Shown piece by piece: positions 45,191 through 56,770 of a stretch of DNA of 64,000 nucleotides. Source of the stretch: Micrasema longulum (taxonomy: Eukaryota; Arthropoda; Insecta; Trichoptera; Brachycentridae); contig JAGVSM010000504.1 in the NCBI GenBank assembly GCA_022494885.1, positions 1 through 64,000 of the forward strand. Direction: 5' to 3'. The stretch's first letter is position 1. Each line of letters starts with the position of its first letter. The position numbers and the translations under genes are program-made. The notes below the pieces were generated by a model. That model made no database searches and was not told the origin of the DNA. It saw nothing but the letters and a program-made list of their open reading frames with translations.

Positions 45191-46315
45191 CATTTCTTAT
45201 TTTTTTTTAAATTTTGATAATTTTAATGGCGTGTCACCTTAAAGGTGTTTTGCCAATTGATTACTCTTAAGGGAGTGAAACCCAACCTTGTTTACAAACA
45301 TTTTGGAATAGTTGATTAAATAAACCAGTATCAAGTATTAAGTCTGAAAGTTATTTTAATTGATCCGAATTGTGACAGTTTATCGTCGTGTGAAAACGAC
45401 TTTGGAGGATCGTGAGTAAGTAACAGTACCTAGTCCACGCATTCGCGTGAGGAATACCAATCCGTACTTAATTCTTATCTCCAATCCGTGGTTCGAGTAC
45501 TGAACTGACAGAATGAAAAATATCTTGAACTGCATTGATACTTCAACTGCAATGAATCAAATCATTTTTTTTGTATGGAAGTTAAGTGGGTTGCCCAAAT
45601 GTGCTCTTCGTAACGAGCTTACGTCATGGGCCAGGAAGCGGAGCACAATGCTCTGGCAAAAATTACCTGGTTAGCACCATACGAAGGAACTGAAAAGGGT
45701 ACTCGTAAACATTGATTTCGATCTAATAAAGCTCAGCCGAAATCAAATTAGGGTTATCACTAGAGTCCTTACAAGGCACTGTTTTTATAAAGTTTTTTTT
45801 TATTTGATTTCGAATATTGAAAAACCAGATTTTTATGTTTTCGAAGTTTTATGTACACAACACAATTTCTTCACGTCTTTTTTCAAATTCCATTTGTTAA
45901 TTTTTCTTTCAGTTAAGTTTTTATTTATCTGGAAGGTTTTCAAAATGGGATGATGGTAAAAATATGGTTTGGTGACTTTAGCCTGTTTATGATCTGGACA
46001 ATGCAAACCAAGAGAGGTAGTGAAAGGAAGGAAATATTACAAATTTTGTGGTTAAAAGTATGTTTTATATAAAGAAATATTTTTTGAAACGTTTATTATT
46101 TTATGTATAATATTATTATACAACTACCCAAACACAAACAAAATGTTTCTTCTAGGAAGAAAACTGCCCCGCTTCAATAAATATTATCTAGCTTAAGTGA
46201 TTTACGCATTTTTTTCTCAGTAATCTTCGAGACTTTTGCATCTTAAAGAACATAAGTTTAAGCTGTAAATGACATATTCAACTCAAAACAGACCTCCTAG
46301 GGTTAGTGAGTTTTG
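45191..46315. other. No feature recognised
   Basis: 45300-45440 (AATAAACCAGTATCAAGTAT...GATCGTGAGTAAGTAAC) has a donor-like site and the feel of an LTR end or a non-coding exon, but no primer-binding site or partner LTR was found. The rest is AT-rich. Confidence 0.4.
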
Positions 46316-46540
46316 CTTGAAAGGCGACGTGGATAAATAATATTGTTCTGTGTGGGAAATCGAACCAGAACAATGTCGAGTGTTTTCGATTTTATGGCGT
46401 CGGATGCTCTCAGACAAAAGTCCCGAATGAGGAAACCGAGTGAAGACATGTCCGCCACGTTGTGTAGTTGCCTACCTGGTAGTACATGGGACCTCAAGCA
46501 TGGTAGGCAAACGTATTGCCGTTCCACGAGGTGGACTATT
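46316..46540 (+). repeat. SINE-1, leader and head only
   Basis: GGCGACGTGGATAAATAATA, TCGAGTGTTTTCGATTTTAT, AAAGTCCCGAATGAGGAAAC and GTCCGCCACGTTGTGTAGTT follow the 11361 copy. The tail is missing or replaced by an AAGCATGGTAGGCAA segment, an inverted echo of CTACCTGGTAGTACATGG. Confidence 0.65.
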
Positions 46541-46974
46541 CTCTACTAGTTTTTTTTTCTCGGTGTTCTAATCTGAGAGTAGCTATTGAGTCGTAAATCC
46601 TCATCGATTTAAATATAGTTTTATTCCACATACAAAACTGTCGTCTTCATTTCTCCCGGAACCGGCACCGAGCATCATACCTGGAATATTTACCTGCATG
46701 ATCCCAGCGGGTCGTATAACCATATACGGTTTCACACACGACTTCATTTTAACGTCTTCATAACGTATGTTTACACTTTTACACCTGATCATATTTCATT
46801 ATTATTATTTGCCGCCTTTAAAAGTGCAGCAAGTGGAATTAAACGAGTCATTTGTAAAAGACTCATTGGGTTGACGTATTTGAATGCATGCATACGTTTT
46901 TTGTGAAGTTTAAATTACCCGCATTATGTAAAGAGGCCAATATCTTAACGGAGATGAAGTAAATGACTTTATGG
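46541..46974. other. No gene assigned
   Basis: The minus frame at 46601-46792 (MKSCVKPYMVIRPAGIMQ) ends its most protein-like part at CAG|GTAAAT, a good donor, with a TGATCAG acceptor-like site upstream. This would make a ~95-nt exon, but support is thin. Confidence 0.3.
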
Positions 46975-47100
46975 ACGAAATTTTCTGGAAATGTGGAAAT
47001 CTAGGAATTTACAGGGCTTATGGCCATTCATTGACTGGTTTAAGCTACCGCTTTGCACCCTGTTTAACATTTATCATTCTTCCCGCCATTGAATGCATTT
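46975..47100 (-). repeat. R-A copy, inverted
   Basis: GGAAATCTAGGAATTTACAG, GGCTTATGGCCATTCATTGA, then CACCCTGTTTAACATTTATC: the same inverted terminal segment as 41127-41260. Confidence 0.6.
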
Positions 47101-47179
47101 TAGGACACAACATTCTACAAACCATATTCAACATAAAAAGAGATTGACAGGGAGGGGACATTATTTACTACATTAAAAT

Positions 47180-47302
47180 CCGTATGCAGAGACAAATCTT
47201 AAGGTGAGGAAAGTACATTCTGTTGTCTTCACCTTGGGGTTATTCTCTTCATATGAGATTAGAATGTACGTTCCTCGCCTTAAGTTTTGTCTCTGCATAC
47301 GG
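47180..47302. other. Long near-perfect hairpin, 42-bp arms
   Basis: Left arm CCGTATGCAGAGACAAATCT...AAGTACATTCT (47180-47221); right arm its inverse (47261-47302), ending CTCTGCATACGG. Only about three mismatches; spacer 39 bp. No TA or other target duplication and no second copy was seen. Transcribed, it would fold like a microRNA-type or small-interfering precursor. It could also be the relic of a snap-back MITE. Confidence 0.8.
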
Positions 47303-48984
47303 GTATAAGTGATTGGATAATGCATATAAGGTCCAGTCCATCTACGCTCTGAGTTTCTCTCATGAAGACAAATTCATAGATTGTTATTTTAGGACATACG
47401 ACGGGAAGTTAACTGAAATAATTATTTATAAAGTAAAATAATTTTCTGGATTGAAAAATGAATATTTATATCAAATATATTTTACAACATGTTTAATTAC
47501 AGGTTTCAGACTTTAAATAATTGCCCCTTTGCTATCCGAGCAACCATGCTAATCTTTTGAATTTTTAATTTTATATTGAAAAAAACACACGGATGTATTT
47601 ATTTTGTGTCTCATTTTAAAATAAGTATTAAATAACTCGATGGCTCTTTATTATTTTATACGTCCACGATATAAAAAATGTGTCATTGAAAAAAAGCGGT
47701 TTCCGTCCAATGGCCCGTTCTTATGGACACATCTTTACAATATCTTCTCCTAATCTCTACATGTATTTATAATTTACATATCATACAAATACATATGTTC
47801 TGTCCAATAAAGCTAACTCTTCTCGGATATCGATAATGTTTTTTATACACGATTTTCTGATTTAATGCTTTGTAGATTTTATCTAATATACACTGGTACT
47901 AATTTTAACTTGTTTTGAGGAAAAACAATAAAATGTCTGAATCATTGTTATTACCCAATTAATATTTTTTTCTGATAAATGTGTTTGCTTAAAATGAAAA
48001 TGTTTTGACGGTAAATGATAAGATTTATATTGATTAGTGTATGTATATAATATTATCTACATAGATATATAAAGGATTTTGAGAAATCAAGCAGAGTATT
48101 TACTTTCTTATCTGAATAGCCTGTCCTTGGATATCGATTGTAGGTATAATTAATTAATTTGGGTGTGTTCAATATAATACTTTTCCATAATATGATTAAA
48201 TTTTCTGACAAAGAATTTAAATTGAACTATTCAAAGTGGCGTTGTTTTTGGCGATTTCACTACAATGTCTTATTGTTATTTGTAAAAAGAAGTAAAAATA
48301 CGATCCTGTACCTATATCAAATTCTATAAATATTGTTGTCAATTCAAAATCATCATTATATACACAACCTATGCATCTTACCTACTCAACCGTGCGATAG
48401 GTGCCGTGGCGTAGTTGGTTACTTCAGTTACTAATTATTTCCAAAATCCTCTTTTTTCCACTTACTGGCAAGCCTCTAAAATAGAAACTTTACGGGTTAT
48501 TCTTTTTAAAAAAACACCCAAGTCTTTTCATAAATCTAACATTGGACAAAAGTCTTTTGGAGTTGGGAAAGGGTTATTTTTATTACATTTAAAATGGATT
48601 GAAATGCGTACTCGTGTTAATAAAAATACCCATTTGTGTAATATTCATGTAAACATAAATATATTCTCGCTTTTACATACAATTAGTACATTATTAAAAT
48701 AATCTAAATAATTAATTTTTTTGTATGTTTGGTACCTACAAACAGCGCAGCGGTAAGCTGTGTATTATAAAAATGCCAATACACTTCTGGTCCAATTTAC
48801 AACACTTATAAATAATTGATGATTAAGGATCCCTCCTATCGTCCTTGAAATACCATTGCGTGTCGTAATTGCAAACATTGACCCACCGTTGACCAAATTC
48901 AAGGTCAGGATTAATGTAACGTTTGTCCAAGATCAAGGTTACTCGTTCGCCAAATTGTCCTGTGCCCAAGATAGTAGATGATCT
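47303..48984. other. AT-rich DNA; tRNA-head stub at 48399-48422
   Basis: AGGTGCCGTGGCGTAGTTGG (48399-) matches the first 20 bases of the SINE-3 head and then stops. The following plus frame (48415-48702, 95 codons, K/N/F-rich) has no signature. The remainder is ordinary AT-rich DNA. Confidence 0.4.
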
Positions 48985-49080
48985 AACGAGGAGATTACCG
49001 CATTGACCGAGTGGCTACCGGCTCTGTGCTGAGATTACCTGCATTCTTGACAAAAGATTCCTGGGCAGGTGTGTATCCTT
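48985..49080 (+). repeat. Weak tRNA-like segment
   Basis: CATTGACCGAGTGGCTACCG resembles the A box of tRNA-Leu/Ser, and AAAAGATTCCTGGG is a poor B box. Probably a decayed SINE head. Confidence 0.25.
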
Positions 49081-50787
49081 GGACCTGTTTAAGTCCTCTT
49101 TTTTCTCCGGGCTTATTTCAGGGCCTTTGATTAGTTTTTTTTACGCAGTGTATAAACTCAGAATACGGTGCCTGGCTCGCTCGCTTTTTGTTCGAACTCA
49201 ATGCGTTTTTTCTGCCTTCGGATCAGGGTTGGAATATATATAAATTAACGATTTTTAAAAACAGTTATTATGTTTAGGGAACAGACTTATTAAATTGTAT
49301 ATAATTATTCAAACACTTAAGCTAAATATTGTGAAATTCTACTGCCTTTATAATGCATGTGTATGTTATTATAATATAAATATAATTATTTTAGTCGGCA
49401 AAAATATTCTCTGTATTGCATAGCTGTATAAAAAAAACCGTGTTTCTTATTTAGATAATATTAATGGAATGTAGTCAATTATTTAAATTTAATTGAATCT
49501 ACGGTTTTTATTAAAATTTAATATTACATGCTAGTACATTTATAATAGTTTTATTATATTAAATTTTTAATGCCGTTCCTCTCCAATAAAGAGACAAGCT
49601 CTTGTGCTTGGAGAAGGACTTCCATGGAATTAATATTAAAGTATTTTGTATTGCAAAAATATAATAAATTTTCTTTTATTTATTTTTTTATCATATATTA
49701 CTTTATATCTAATATTTTATTTTTTTGGTATTATTATTTAAAAAAAATTAAGTTGTTCGTAATTGTTTTAAGTGTTTTATTATTTTTATTTCTTTATTTT
49801 TATTTCAATGTATTACCATAATTTTTATTATAATGTAGTATAGTGTATATATATTATAATTGTTGCTTTAGAACAAGTATTTTTGTATCTAGTGAAGCTG
49901 CTATGATTATTTTCTTGCAATTCAATTAGATGTCCAATACTTATTTTGTTTTATTTTGTATTGCATGCATTTACTTTTATTTTTTGCCTATAAACGCCGC
50001 ATATTGGCACTGAAACTGAACCTGATTCACATAATTCAATAAATTGTTTTTTTTATAACTCCTTTATACATCAAGTGGTTTTTATTGTCTGCAAGGTATT
50101 CCTTTAATTACATAAATAAATACAATGCAGCACATTAGAAATAAACATTAAATCGTAAATAAATAAGTTTTTACTTAATGTATTCTATAATGTATGAATG
50201 AGAACAAAAATTATATTAAAAAATATACTAAATTGACAGAAAAATAGGAAATAATGATACAGAAATACGAATTGAAATAAGAATGCTGTTTTTAATTAGG
50301 TTCAAAAAAAATATTCAAATTAACATTGAATTTATTTAATGGCATGATTGTTTTAATGGTTATAAGTTCATTGGGGAGATTATGATTACATAATTTTGTA
50401 TTACTTTGAAAACAACATTATAGTGACCATGAAATGCGTGAACTTTAGGAATTTCGATAATATTTTGGTATCTGATAGACTTAATCATCTCAAATTTGTT
50501 TATTTTTTCTTTGCGTAAATTTGTGTAATATGATTTATTTTGTTATTGTGTCTACTGTATGAATAAACTTTAAAGATTTTCGGTGTTGAATGTTCATGAT
50601 TTCTTGAAAAGTACTATGATGATTAGTCTTTGAACTATTTTAAGAGGGTTTAATATATATTTGTTTCATGTATCTACAAATTAAAATCATTACAAAAAAT
50701 ATTATTTTAAAGACAATATTTTTACAGCAGCATCATGCTTAATGTTTATCTATAGGCCATTATTGTATTTCATAAACTTTACTTATA
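49081..50787. other. AT-rich DNA, nothing recognised
   Basis: The plus frame at 49570-49821 is F/Y/I-rich and chance-like. No exon or repeat recognised. Confidence 0.5.
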
Positions 50788-51131
50788 CAGGGTGTTCATT
50801 AAACCCTGTCACATCCGAAACCACGATGATCAGTATGAGCAAGAAGACATATTGGCATATTAAAATATTTTTTTAGAACGAATAAAATTTAAAAAACAAG
50901 AAAAAAAAAGGAAATGGTCGCTTACTTCTGCAGGGGAGAAACGAGGAGGGGGAAGGGGGAATCTGATACTACGCCGCGCTCCCCATACTTCTCTCCTGTA
51001 GAAGTAAGCAACCATTTAAATATGTTATTTTGAAAAATTTTCTTTGTTCTAAATATATTTTTAAATATGCTAATATGTCTTCTTGCCCATACTGATCATT
51101 GTGGATGTGACAGGGTTTAAAAAACACCCTG
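50788..51131. mobile_element. MITE-3, foldback element
   Basis: 344 bp from CAGGGTGTTCATTAAACCCT to the inverse ...TTTAAAAAACACCCTG, flanked by TATA on both sides (TA target duplication likely). The arms stay complementary to the centre (e.g. GCTTACTTCTGCAGGGGAGA and its inverse). The loop holds a purine run GAGGAGGGGGAAGGGGG and a GC-rich CGCCGCGCTCCCC. Each terminus is itself a small palindrome (ACAGGGT...ACCCTGT). The minus frame at 51070-51258 is incidental. Confidence 0.9.
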
Positions 51132-51289
51132 TATATCCGGAACTGAACGTTTTTAAATAAAACATTTTTAATTTCCTACTAACGCAAACGAATTTAGCAT
51201 GTTTACTTGGGTCACCGACAAGCACTAACACATTTACATTATTAAATTTATTAAACATTCGAAGGCACTAAATTCCACAAGATATCAAA

Positions 51290-51540
51290 TTATTTGTATA
51301 TTGAGGAATGAAATGAAATGGCAATGGGCAGGACACTTGGCGAGGCAAAATGATGGCAGGATGACACCCAGAATAATAAAGTGGAGACCTGGGGCAAACA
51401 AAAGAAGTGTTGGACGGCCACAGAAAAGATGGGTCGACGACATTGCCTTTATTGCCGGTAAAACGTGGATGATGAAAGCGGGTGATAGGAAGGAATGAAG
51501 ACGTTTGGAAGAGGCCTTTATCCAGCAGTGGAGAAAATAA
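51290..51540 (+). pseudogene. RTE-A retrotransposon C-terminal fragment, copy 2
   Basis: The plus frame reads MKWQWAGHLARQNDGRMTPR, IIKWRPGANKRSVGRPQKRW, VDDIAFIAGKTWMMKAGDRK; after a TGA, RRLEEAFIQQWRK. GHxAR - GRPxxRWxDDI - AGxxWM - DRKxxRxLEEAFxQ is the classic insect RTE C-terminal tail. It is close to the copy at 6085-6325, so the family was recently active. RT core absent. The A-rich 3' end was not delimited. Confidence 0.8.
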
Positions 51541-52419
51541 GGCTACAGAAGAGGAATGAAATTATTTCAAATCTGGGCAAAACTTATGACCGTTTACTTA
51601 AAATCGTCCAATCGGCCTAAATGTGAATTATAATAAATAATTTACCTTAGCACTGGCAAAAGCATTGAATTTAATATTCATTAAAAATAATTAAAAATAT
51701 TAAAAATAATCATTAAGAATAATCTGGGCAGTAATCGTCATTAATATTCGTCTTAAAATAATTTTCATTAATTTGAATGTCGCTTGAATTTTGACTACCC
51801 TGCTTCTGCTACCTTTAAATTTGGTCTGCCTTTTCAAGGGCTGCGGTAAACAGCTAGAGAATTACTTACACATTCTTGAGCAAGTCCGATATTTGATTGG
51901 TGCGGTTGACTTTTGTTTATTTTTATATCCCCATTACGGCCATATAGTTTATATTATTTGATCGTCCGAGGCGTACCTTATGTTTTATTCACCCAATCAA
52001 CGAAGAAAACGATTGTTTTCTTTTTTATTCGTCGTTAAATTTATAATCTACACACTCTCCCAATATGTGCACTCGTATATCTTAACATTGAAATAGCAAT
52101 TATTCGGATAGATGAGATTGCTATCTAGATCTTAAGTATATTACATTTTTATACTAACGTTAATTAATATACTTTTTTGTATCCACTTCTAACATATATG
52201 TGTGTACAAAAGGATTAATAGTAGCAATAAAATAATATATATAAATCTTCTGTATTTTGCAACAATATCAGATTCGCCATTACATTGATTTTACAAGTAA
52301 AATGCAAAATTACCTATCATTTGAAGAAAGTGTATTTGTTTTAGAACCTACAGAAAAAAGAAATCATCCTAGGTACATAATATATAAGTTTGTACACACT
52401 TGTGTAAAATCATTATATA
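51541..52419. other. AT-rich DNA, nothing recognised
   Basis: Short AT repeats (ATTAAAAATAATTAAAAATA near 51700). No gene recognised. Confidence 0.5.
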
Positions 52420-52531
52420 CAGGGTGTTCATTAAACTCTGTCACATCCGAAACCACGATGATCAGTATGAGCAAGAAGACATATTGGCACATAAAAATAT
52501 TTTTTAAAAACGAAAAAAAAAACGTTTGGTT
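52420..52531 (+). mobile_element. MITE-3, one terminal arm only
   Basis: CAGGGTGTTCATTAAACTCT through AGTATGAGCAAGAAGACATA to the A-rich AAAATATTTTTTAAAAACG, nearly identical to the left arm at 50788. TATA precedes it. The rest of the element is absent. Only ~1.3 kb separates the two copies. Confidence 0.85.
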
Positions 52532-52800
52532 TTTAGTTTGACAACACATGTGTAACGGATGGTTTCGGTTTGCGCTTGCGATTCTCGACCTGAGTACCTA
52601 CGGTTCATTGTTTTGCATGCTATAAACTATAGTTGACTTCTTGAATTTGAATAGTTATTATTAGATGTAAAGAATTTAGAAAAACTTTTTTTTATCAATC
52701 AATGTTGTTTATCCCAAATATTACTGCGTTATAAAAAAAATTTTGAAATGTGTTGTAAAATTTTTGCCATGTCTTAATGTATATATATTTATATATTATG

Positions 52801-52920
52801 TCAGAAGAAATCTATAAAACAATTATAGACACGTTGAATCATGATCTAAATAATGTATCTCTTTGGCTAAAAATTAATTTATTAAAATCTATGAATATAG
52901 GCAACAAGAGAATAGAAATT
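52801..52920 (+). pseudogene. Small RT scrap, Jockey-like
   Basis: The plus frame MSEEIYKTIIDTLNHDLNNV, then SLWLKINLLKSMNIGNKR resembles the helix after the YADD strand (L..I..WL..N.LKLN..KT). Only ~40 codons, with no flanking RT motif. Confidence 0.35.
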
Positions 52921-53550
52921 TGATTTAGAAATAGAAAAAGAGATTTGTTGATAAGGGTTTATACAAAATTATTACCCACTCATTAACTTCTGTAGCAAAA
53001 ATATATATACGTACAATGTATGTTATAATAGCGAAAAATATATTCAGGTAAATGATAGTAGATTATGGATATTAATTACTAAGCAACAATAAACACACGG
53101 TACTAATTTAGAGCTTTCGATACCAGGCGCACATTTTCCTTAGAAGGTATCTGATTTGTTTATAAAACCTTAGTGGTTCAGTGGTTGGTTCTCCAAGTAA
53201 TTACCAATCTACACCTCTAAGAACCCACTGCAGGTATATACTTCGCGTATCATTATGGCTATCAAGTTAATACGGGGTATTTCCTTATAATAATTGTTGC
53301 TAATTTCAGATTAGAGAAATTAAACCCTTTATTTATTACAGGCCCCGTGATAAATCATTCCCGTATTATCCGGGCATTTCTACGTGTTGTAGACTATTAA
53401 ATAACAGGAAAAAGGAAGAAGAGCGTAAAATATTACAGGACTTGAGACGTTTGATGATGAGAGCCAGGAAACCTGCAATTAATGTAATTAGCATATTGGT
53501 ATTTGATTTTTGAATCTTTGCATATTAATAATTACGAAACACAGGCAGTT
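52921..53550. other. AT-rich DNA, nothing recognised
   Basis: No coding pattern; no repeat family recognised. Confidence 0.5.
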
Positions 53551-54447
53551 CAGGGCCACGATTACAATGGAAAGGAGAGGACGTCATACCTTTACAGTGA
53601 TGGTATAATTAAGGATAAATTCTCCCGAGCGATTACAAAGACACTACCGACCCCCCAACTTTATGTTTTGAGGTAGGCACATCGGTATGTACCGACGAGT
53701 CTAATACCTCACGGTACACATTTCTACTCATTAAAATTGTCAAAAATTGTATTTCACCGCATAGGTTTTGCTTTAATTACAATTTATTTAATTTTTTTAT
53801 CGTTCTGAGGTGGCCAGTTTTTTTCTTAAAAGCCTATTTAAAATATGAGACAGGAACAAGTTTATTTTGAAATCAAATTAAATACTAACGTAACTGGCGG
53901 TTTTGAATCCGAACGGCTAGATGCAGTGGCTAGACTGGCTAGATGCAACCCTATTAACATATAATAGCATCTAGCCGTAAACACGTTGCTACCACAAAAA
54001 ACTAATTTAGGTATAATATTTTTCCATCTGTTTTACTATCGTATCGTATCTTTACGTATCGAGATGTCAAAAGAGCCTACTTTGTAATACCTCGGTAGAT
54101 AAATACAGCAGAAAGTTAAGCATACCGTCTTGGTAGTTGTCAAAAGTCATAAAAAAATCATGTTCAAGCGAGCATTTTTTGCCTGAATCGGGATATATTT
54201 TGGATTTTATAATCGCTTTAAACTTCTCATTTTTATCACAGAAGCCTATTTAAAATATAAATGACAACTATGTCAATTAAGTAAGGAGCGCTGACTAAAC
54301 TTTCGGCGTCATTCATTGGTTGGATTTGATCATATGATGTTGAGACAATAAGTCGTAGAACATACCGAGGTAGATAGAGATAGTACAGAAGTTGAGTATA
54401 CGGTCTCGGTATGTACCGATGAAGGTAGCCTTTATGATCGCGGCCCG
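53551..54447. mobile_element. R-D, non-autonomous DNA element-like unit
   Basis: Left end CAGGGCCACGATTACAATGG; right end, inverted, CGGGCCGCGATCATAAAGG. A solo end with CAGGGCCGCGATTATGAACG lies at 32151. The interior has three decayed copies of a ~60-bp motif with CATCGGTATGTACCGACGAG (near 53680), CCTCGGTAGATAAATACAGC (54090) and CGGTCTCGGTATGTACCGAT (54405). TCGGTATGTACCGA is a perfect palindrome. No coding capacity. Target duplication not found. Confidence 0.45.
53914..53977. repeat. 11-bp inverted repeat with internal direct repeats
   Basis: CGGCTAGATGC (53914-53924) and GCATCTAGCCG (53967-53977), with GGCTAGATGCA repeated once between them. Inside R-D. Confidence 0.7.
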
Positions 54448-54723
54448 GGTTTTGTGAGACAAGTAAGGCGCGCGCCTTTGCCAGATCCAATGCATTTTTA
54501 AAAATAATCAATGTTATGAACAGACTCTGTTCTTAGATTTCCATTATTTGAGAAGTCAACCCCTTTATGCCTAATATGTTTTTATCAGACACTAAAACAG
54601 TAATTAAGTGTTTTGAGCTTCAAAATGGTGTCACGATTATTATCCATGGCAACAGTACAGTTAAAATGTTCAATAATCGCAAAATCATTCATGGTTAAAG
54701 TAACTCTGAAACTAAAGAGTATT

Positions 54724-54921
54724 TAAATTAAATTTGGAGAAATAAAACTAATACTTTGTTTTTTGATACACTCACTTAATTTGTTCACTGTTTCTTTTAT
54801 GTATGTTTAGTTATAAAAATACCCAAAGAAGGTAACAGTTGGTTACCGAAACTAGTTGGTAAAAATAAAGTGAGTGTATCAAAAAACAAAGTATAAGTTT
54901 TATTTCTCCATATTTAATTTA
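54724..54921. repeat. Inverted repeat with hammerhead-like centre
   Basis: Arms AAATTAAATTTGGAGAAATA...TTTGATACACTCACTT (54724-54776) and their inverse (54868-54921). On the plus strand near 54829-54860 a GGTAAC-AGTTG-GTTACC stem is followed directly by GAAAC, TA, GTT: the second half of a hammerhead core with a two-base-pair stem III. The first box (CCAAAGA) does not fit CUGANGA. Probably a decayed pseudo-LTR pair of another Penelope-like element. Confidence 0.5.
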
Positions 54922-55549
54922 AAATGATACACAAAGTTATTGCAGAAAATATTAAAAATATAAAAAGTATTTTTTCAAAATTATGCACATAGTGATATAA
55001 ATTGATTCCTTCAACCGGATCTACCTTTAAGACATTTGGTTCGGCTTTCTGTTCTTTCTCTTTAGACATTATTTTAAAAAAATCTTCTCTAGATATTTCT
55101 AATTCTTATACAAACACTATAGTATATATTAATTATAAAAAATACATACAACCATTGTAGAGTTTTATATTATCACATGGGATTGAGATCTACATAAACC
55201 TACTCTTCAACATGATGGCTTTTTAATAATCCCAGATTAATAATTGAACGTAGTTATACAGAAAGCAGCCAGCTATAGAAAAGTGAAACTGAGATAATAG
55301 CCATTTTGTGAAAAGAGTGAATTATAAAATCTACACAATAGTTTAAATGTTTTTGACTTTAACAAACGATAAACAATGAATACACAAGTTTTTTTATATA
55401 TTACAAACAAGAATCTTATTGTGTATTTGACCAGTTTTAAAGATTTTTAAAGTACCATTAGATTTTTCTAGTTTTGTGGGTGTTTTCTGCAAATTGAGAA
55501 ATGTCGTTTTTTTTGATCGACACCTTTTTCCGGAGGTGATTAATACAGT
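54922..55549. other. AT-rich DNA, nothing recognised
   Basis: No gene or repeat family recognised. Confidence 0.5.
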
Positions 55550-55990
55550 TTTTTTATATGAAAGTGGTCCGGCTGTTTTTAGCAGAACATAGAATCGACC
55601 TTACTGCACCCGATAACATCAATATATCATTTTTCCGAAATTGTGGACTGGCTGCTTTCTGCGTAACTACGTTCGATTGGGGCACTAGGCAGTTCACGTA
55701 CTCAATCATCCGTCGGCGTCGCGTCGCGTCGTACAAAAATCTTGCTTTTACAAAATGAAAATCACACAAACTATTTTATTGTAGTTATTTTAATTTAGAT
55801 ATTTTAGTATTTTGATATCAAAAGCCGTTGTATTGTACACAATACTTTTTGTAGCCCATCGCAGCCCCTTCGTATCAAGCGGTTCGCTCGAATGTTCTGC
55901 CAAGTCCGCTGTTGATGTTGACTCTGTCCGTACAAAAAAGCCACCAAAAAATATCTAGAACAGCGACAGATGATGCTGCGAAGTACTAGC
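55550..55990. other. GC/CpG-richer region with open frames on both strands
   Basis: The plus frame at 55558-55758 (66 codons) and the minus frame at 55554-55769 (71 codons) are both open. CGTCGGCGTCGCGTCGCGTC near 55712 is a short GTCGC repeat. Upstream on the minus strand a protein-like piece (RTESTSTADLAEHSSEPLDT) lies near 55870-55930. It may include an exon on the minus strand, but strand and splice sites cannot be settled. Confidence 0.3.
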
Positions 55991-56464
55991 GCGCACTAGA
56001 TTCGTTTTTATCATATAGTGAATAGTTTGTATGTAGTTACGCTAAAACAACTTGATATTGACGTATCACACTTATCGTTGAGTGATACAAACAAGTTTGC
56101 TGTATTCATGCCTCCATCTTGCATGCCGTCTTTTTTTCTTGGTGTATTTATACGATAGTCCCACTGCAGGTCTCCGTACAAATAAATCAATATCATTTTT
56201 AATCGTTGGTACCAACTGTATTAAATGAACTATCGATGTATTCATTGTAATTAAAAAGACTGAATGAGTCCTACGCGTTTGCTGCTTTCCTATTCATTAT
56301 GTATGAGCTGAACCCGGCAATGCTTTGCTATCGCTAGATTTGAGTATGTAGTCGTATATATCTATATATTAAATGAACACAATCGAATGTTTGATTTTTG
56401 TGTTTCGAATTGCATAAATTATGAGGATATGCGGGACAGAGAATTTCGATAAATAGGTACTTGA
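55991..56464. other. No feature recognised
   Basis: AT-rich; the minus frame at 56011-56196 lacks a signature. Confidence 0.5.
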
Positions 56465-56770
56465 AGATTGTTTTTCTGTCACTGTCTTGCAGATGCCTCT
56501 CCGATACTGTGCAAAAAAGACAACTGCATGTCGGACATTTTATTCCTAATTAAAATGGACAAAATCGACGTTTCGCTTTGCCTCGTTTTCCGCACCTCAA
56601 AACTGAACCAATTTTGTTATTTTTTTAGACAAAATATCAGAATAAAAATTCCTATATTGGTACGTCTTGAATTTTTGAAAAATCGTTATCATATTTGTAT
56701 ACCATGTGCCCGAAGATAACGGATAAAACTGGGCATTTTTACGGGATTTTGGGTGGTTCTAGTTCCCATA
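56465..56770 (-). repeat. R-B dispersed repeat, copy 2
   Basis: The minus strand matches 5240-5525: ATGGTATACAAATATGATAA, GTGCGGAAAACG, GCGAAACGTCGATTTTGTCC and TTTTTTGCACAGTATCGG in the same order. Open plus frame at 56468-56719 without family signature. Confidence 0.55.

Noticed and set aside
45300..45440. LTR end with primer-binding site
   Set aside because: No partner LTR, no convincing TGG-type primer-binding site and no gag-pol coding nearby.
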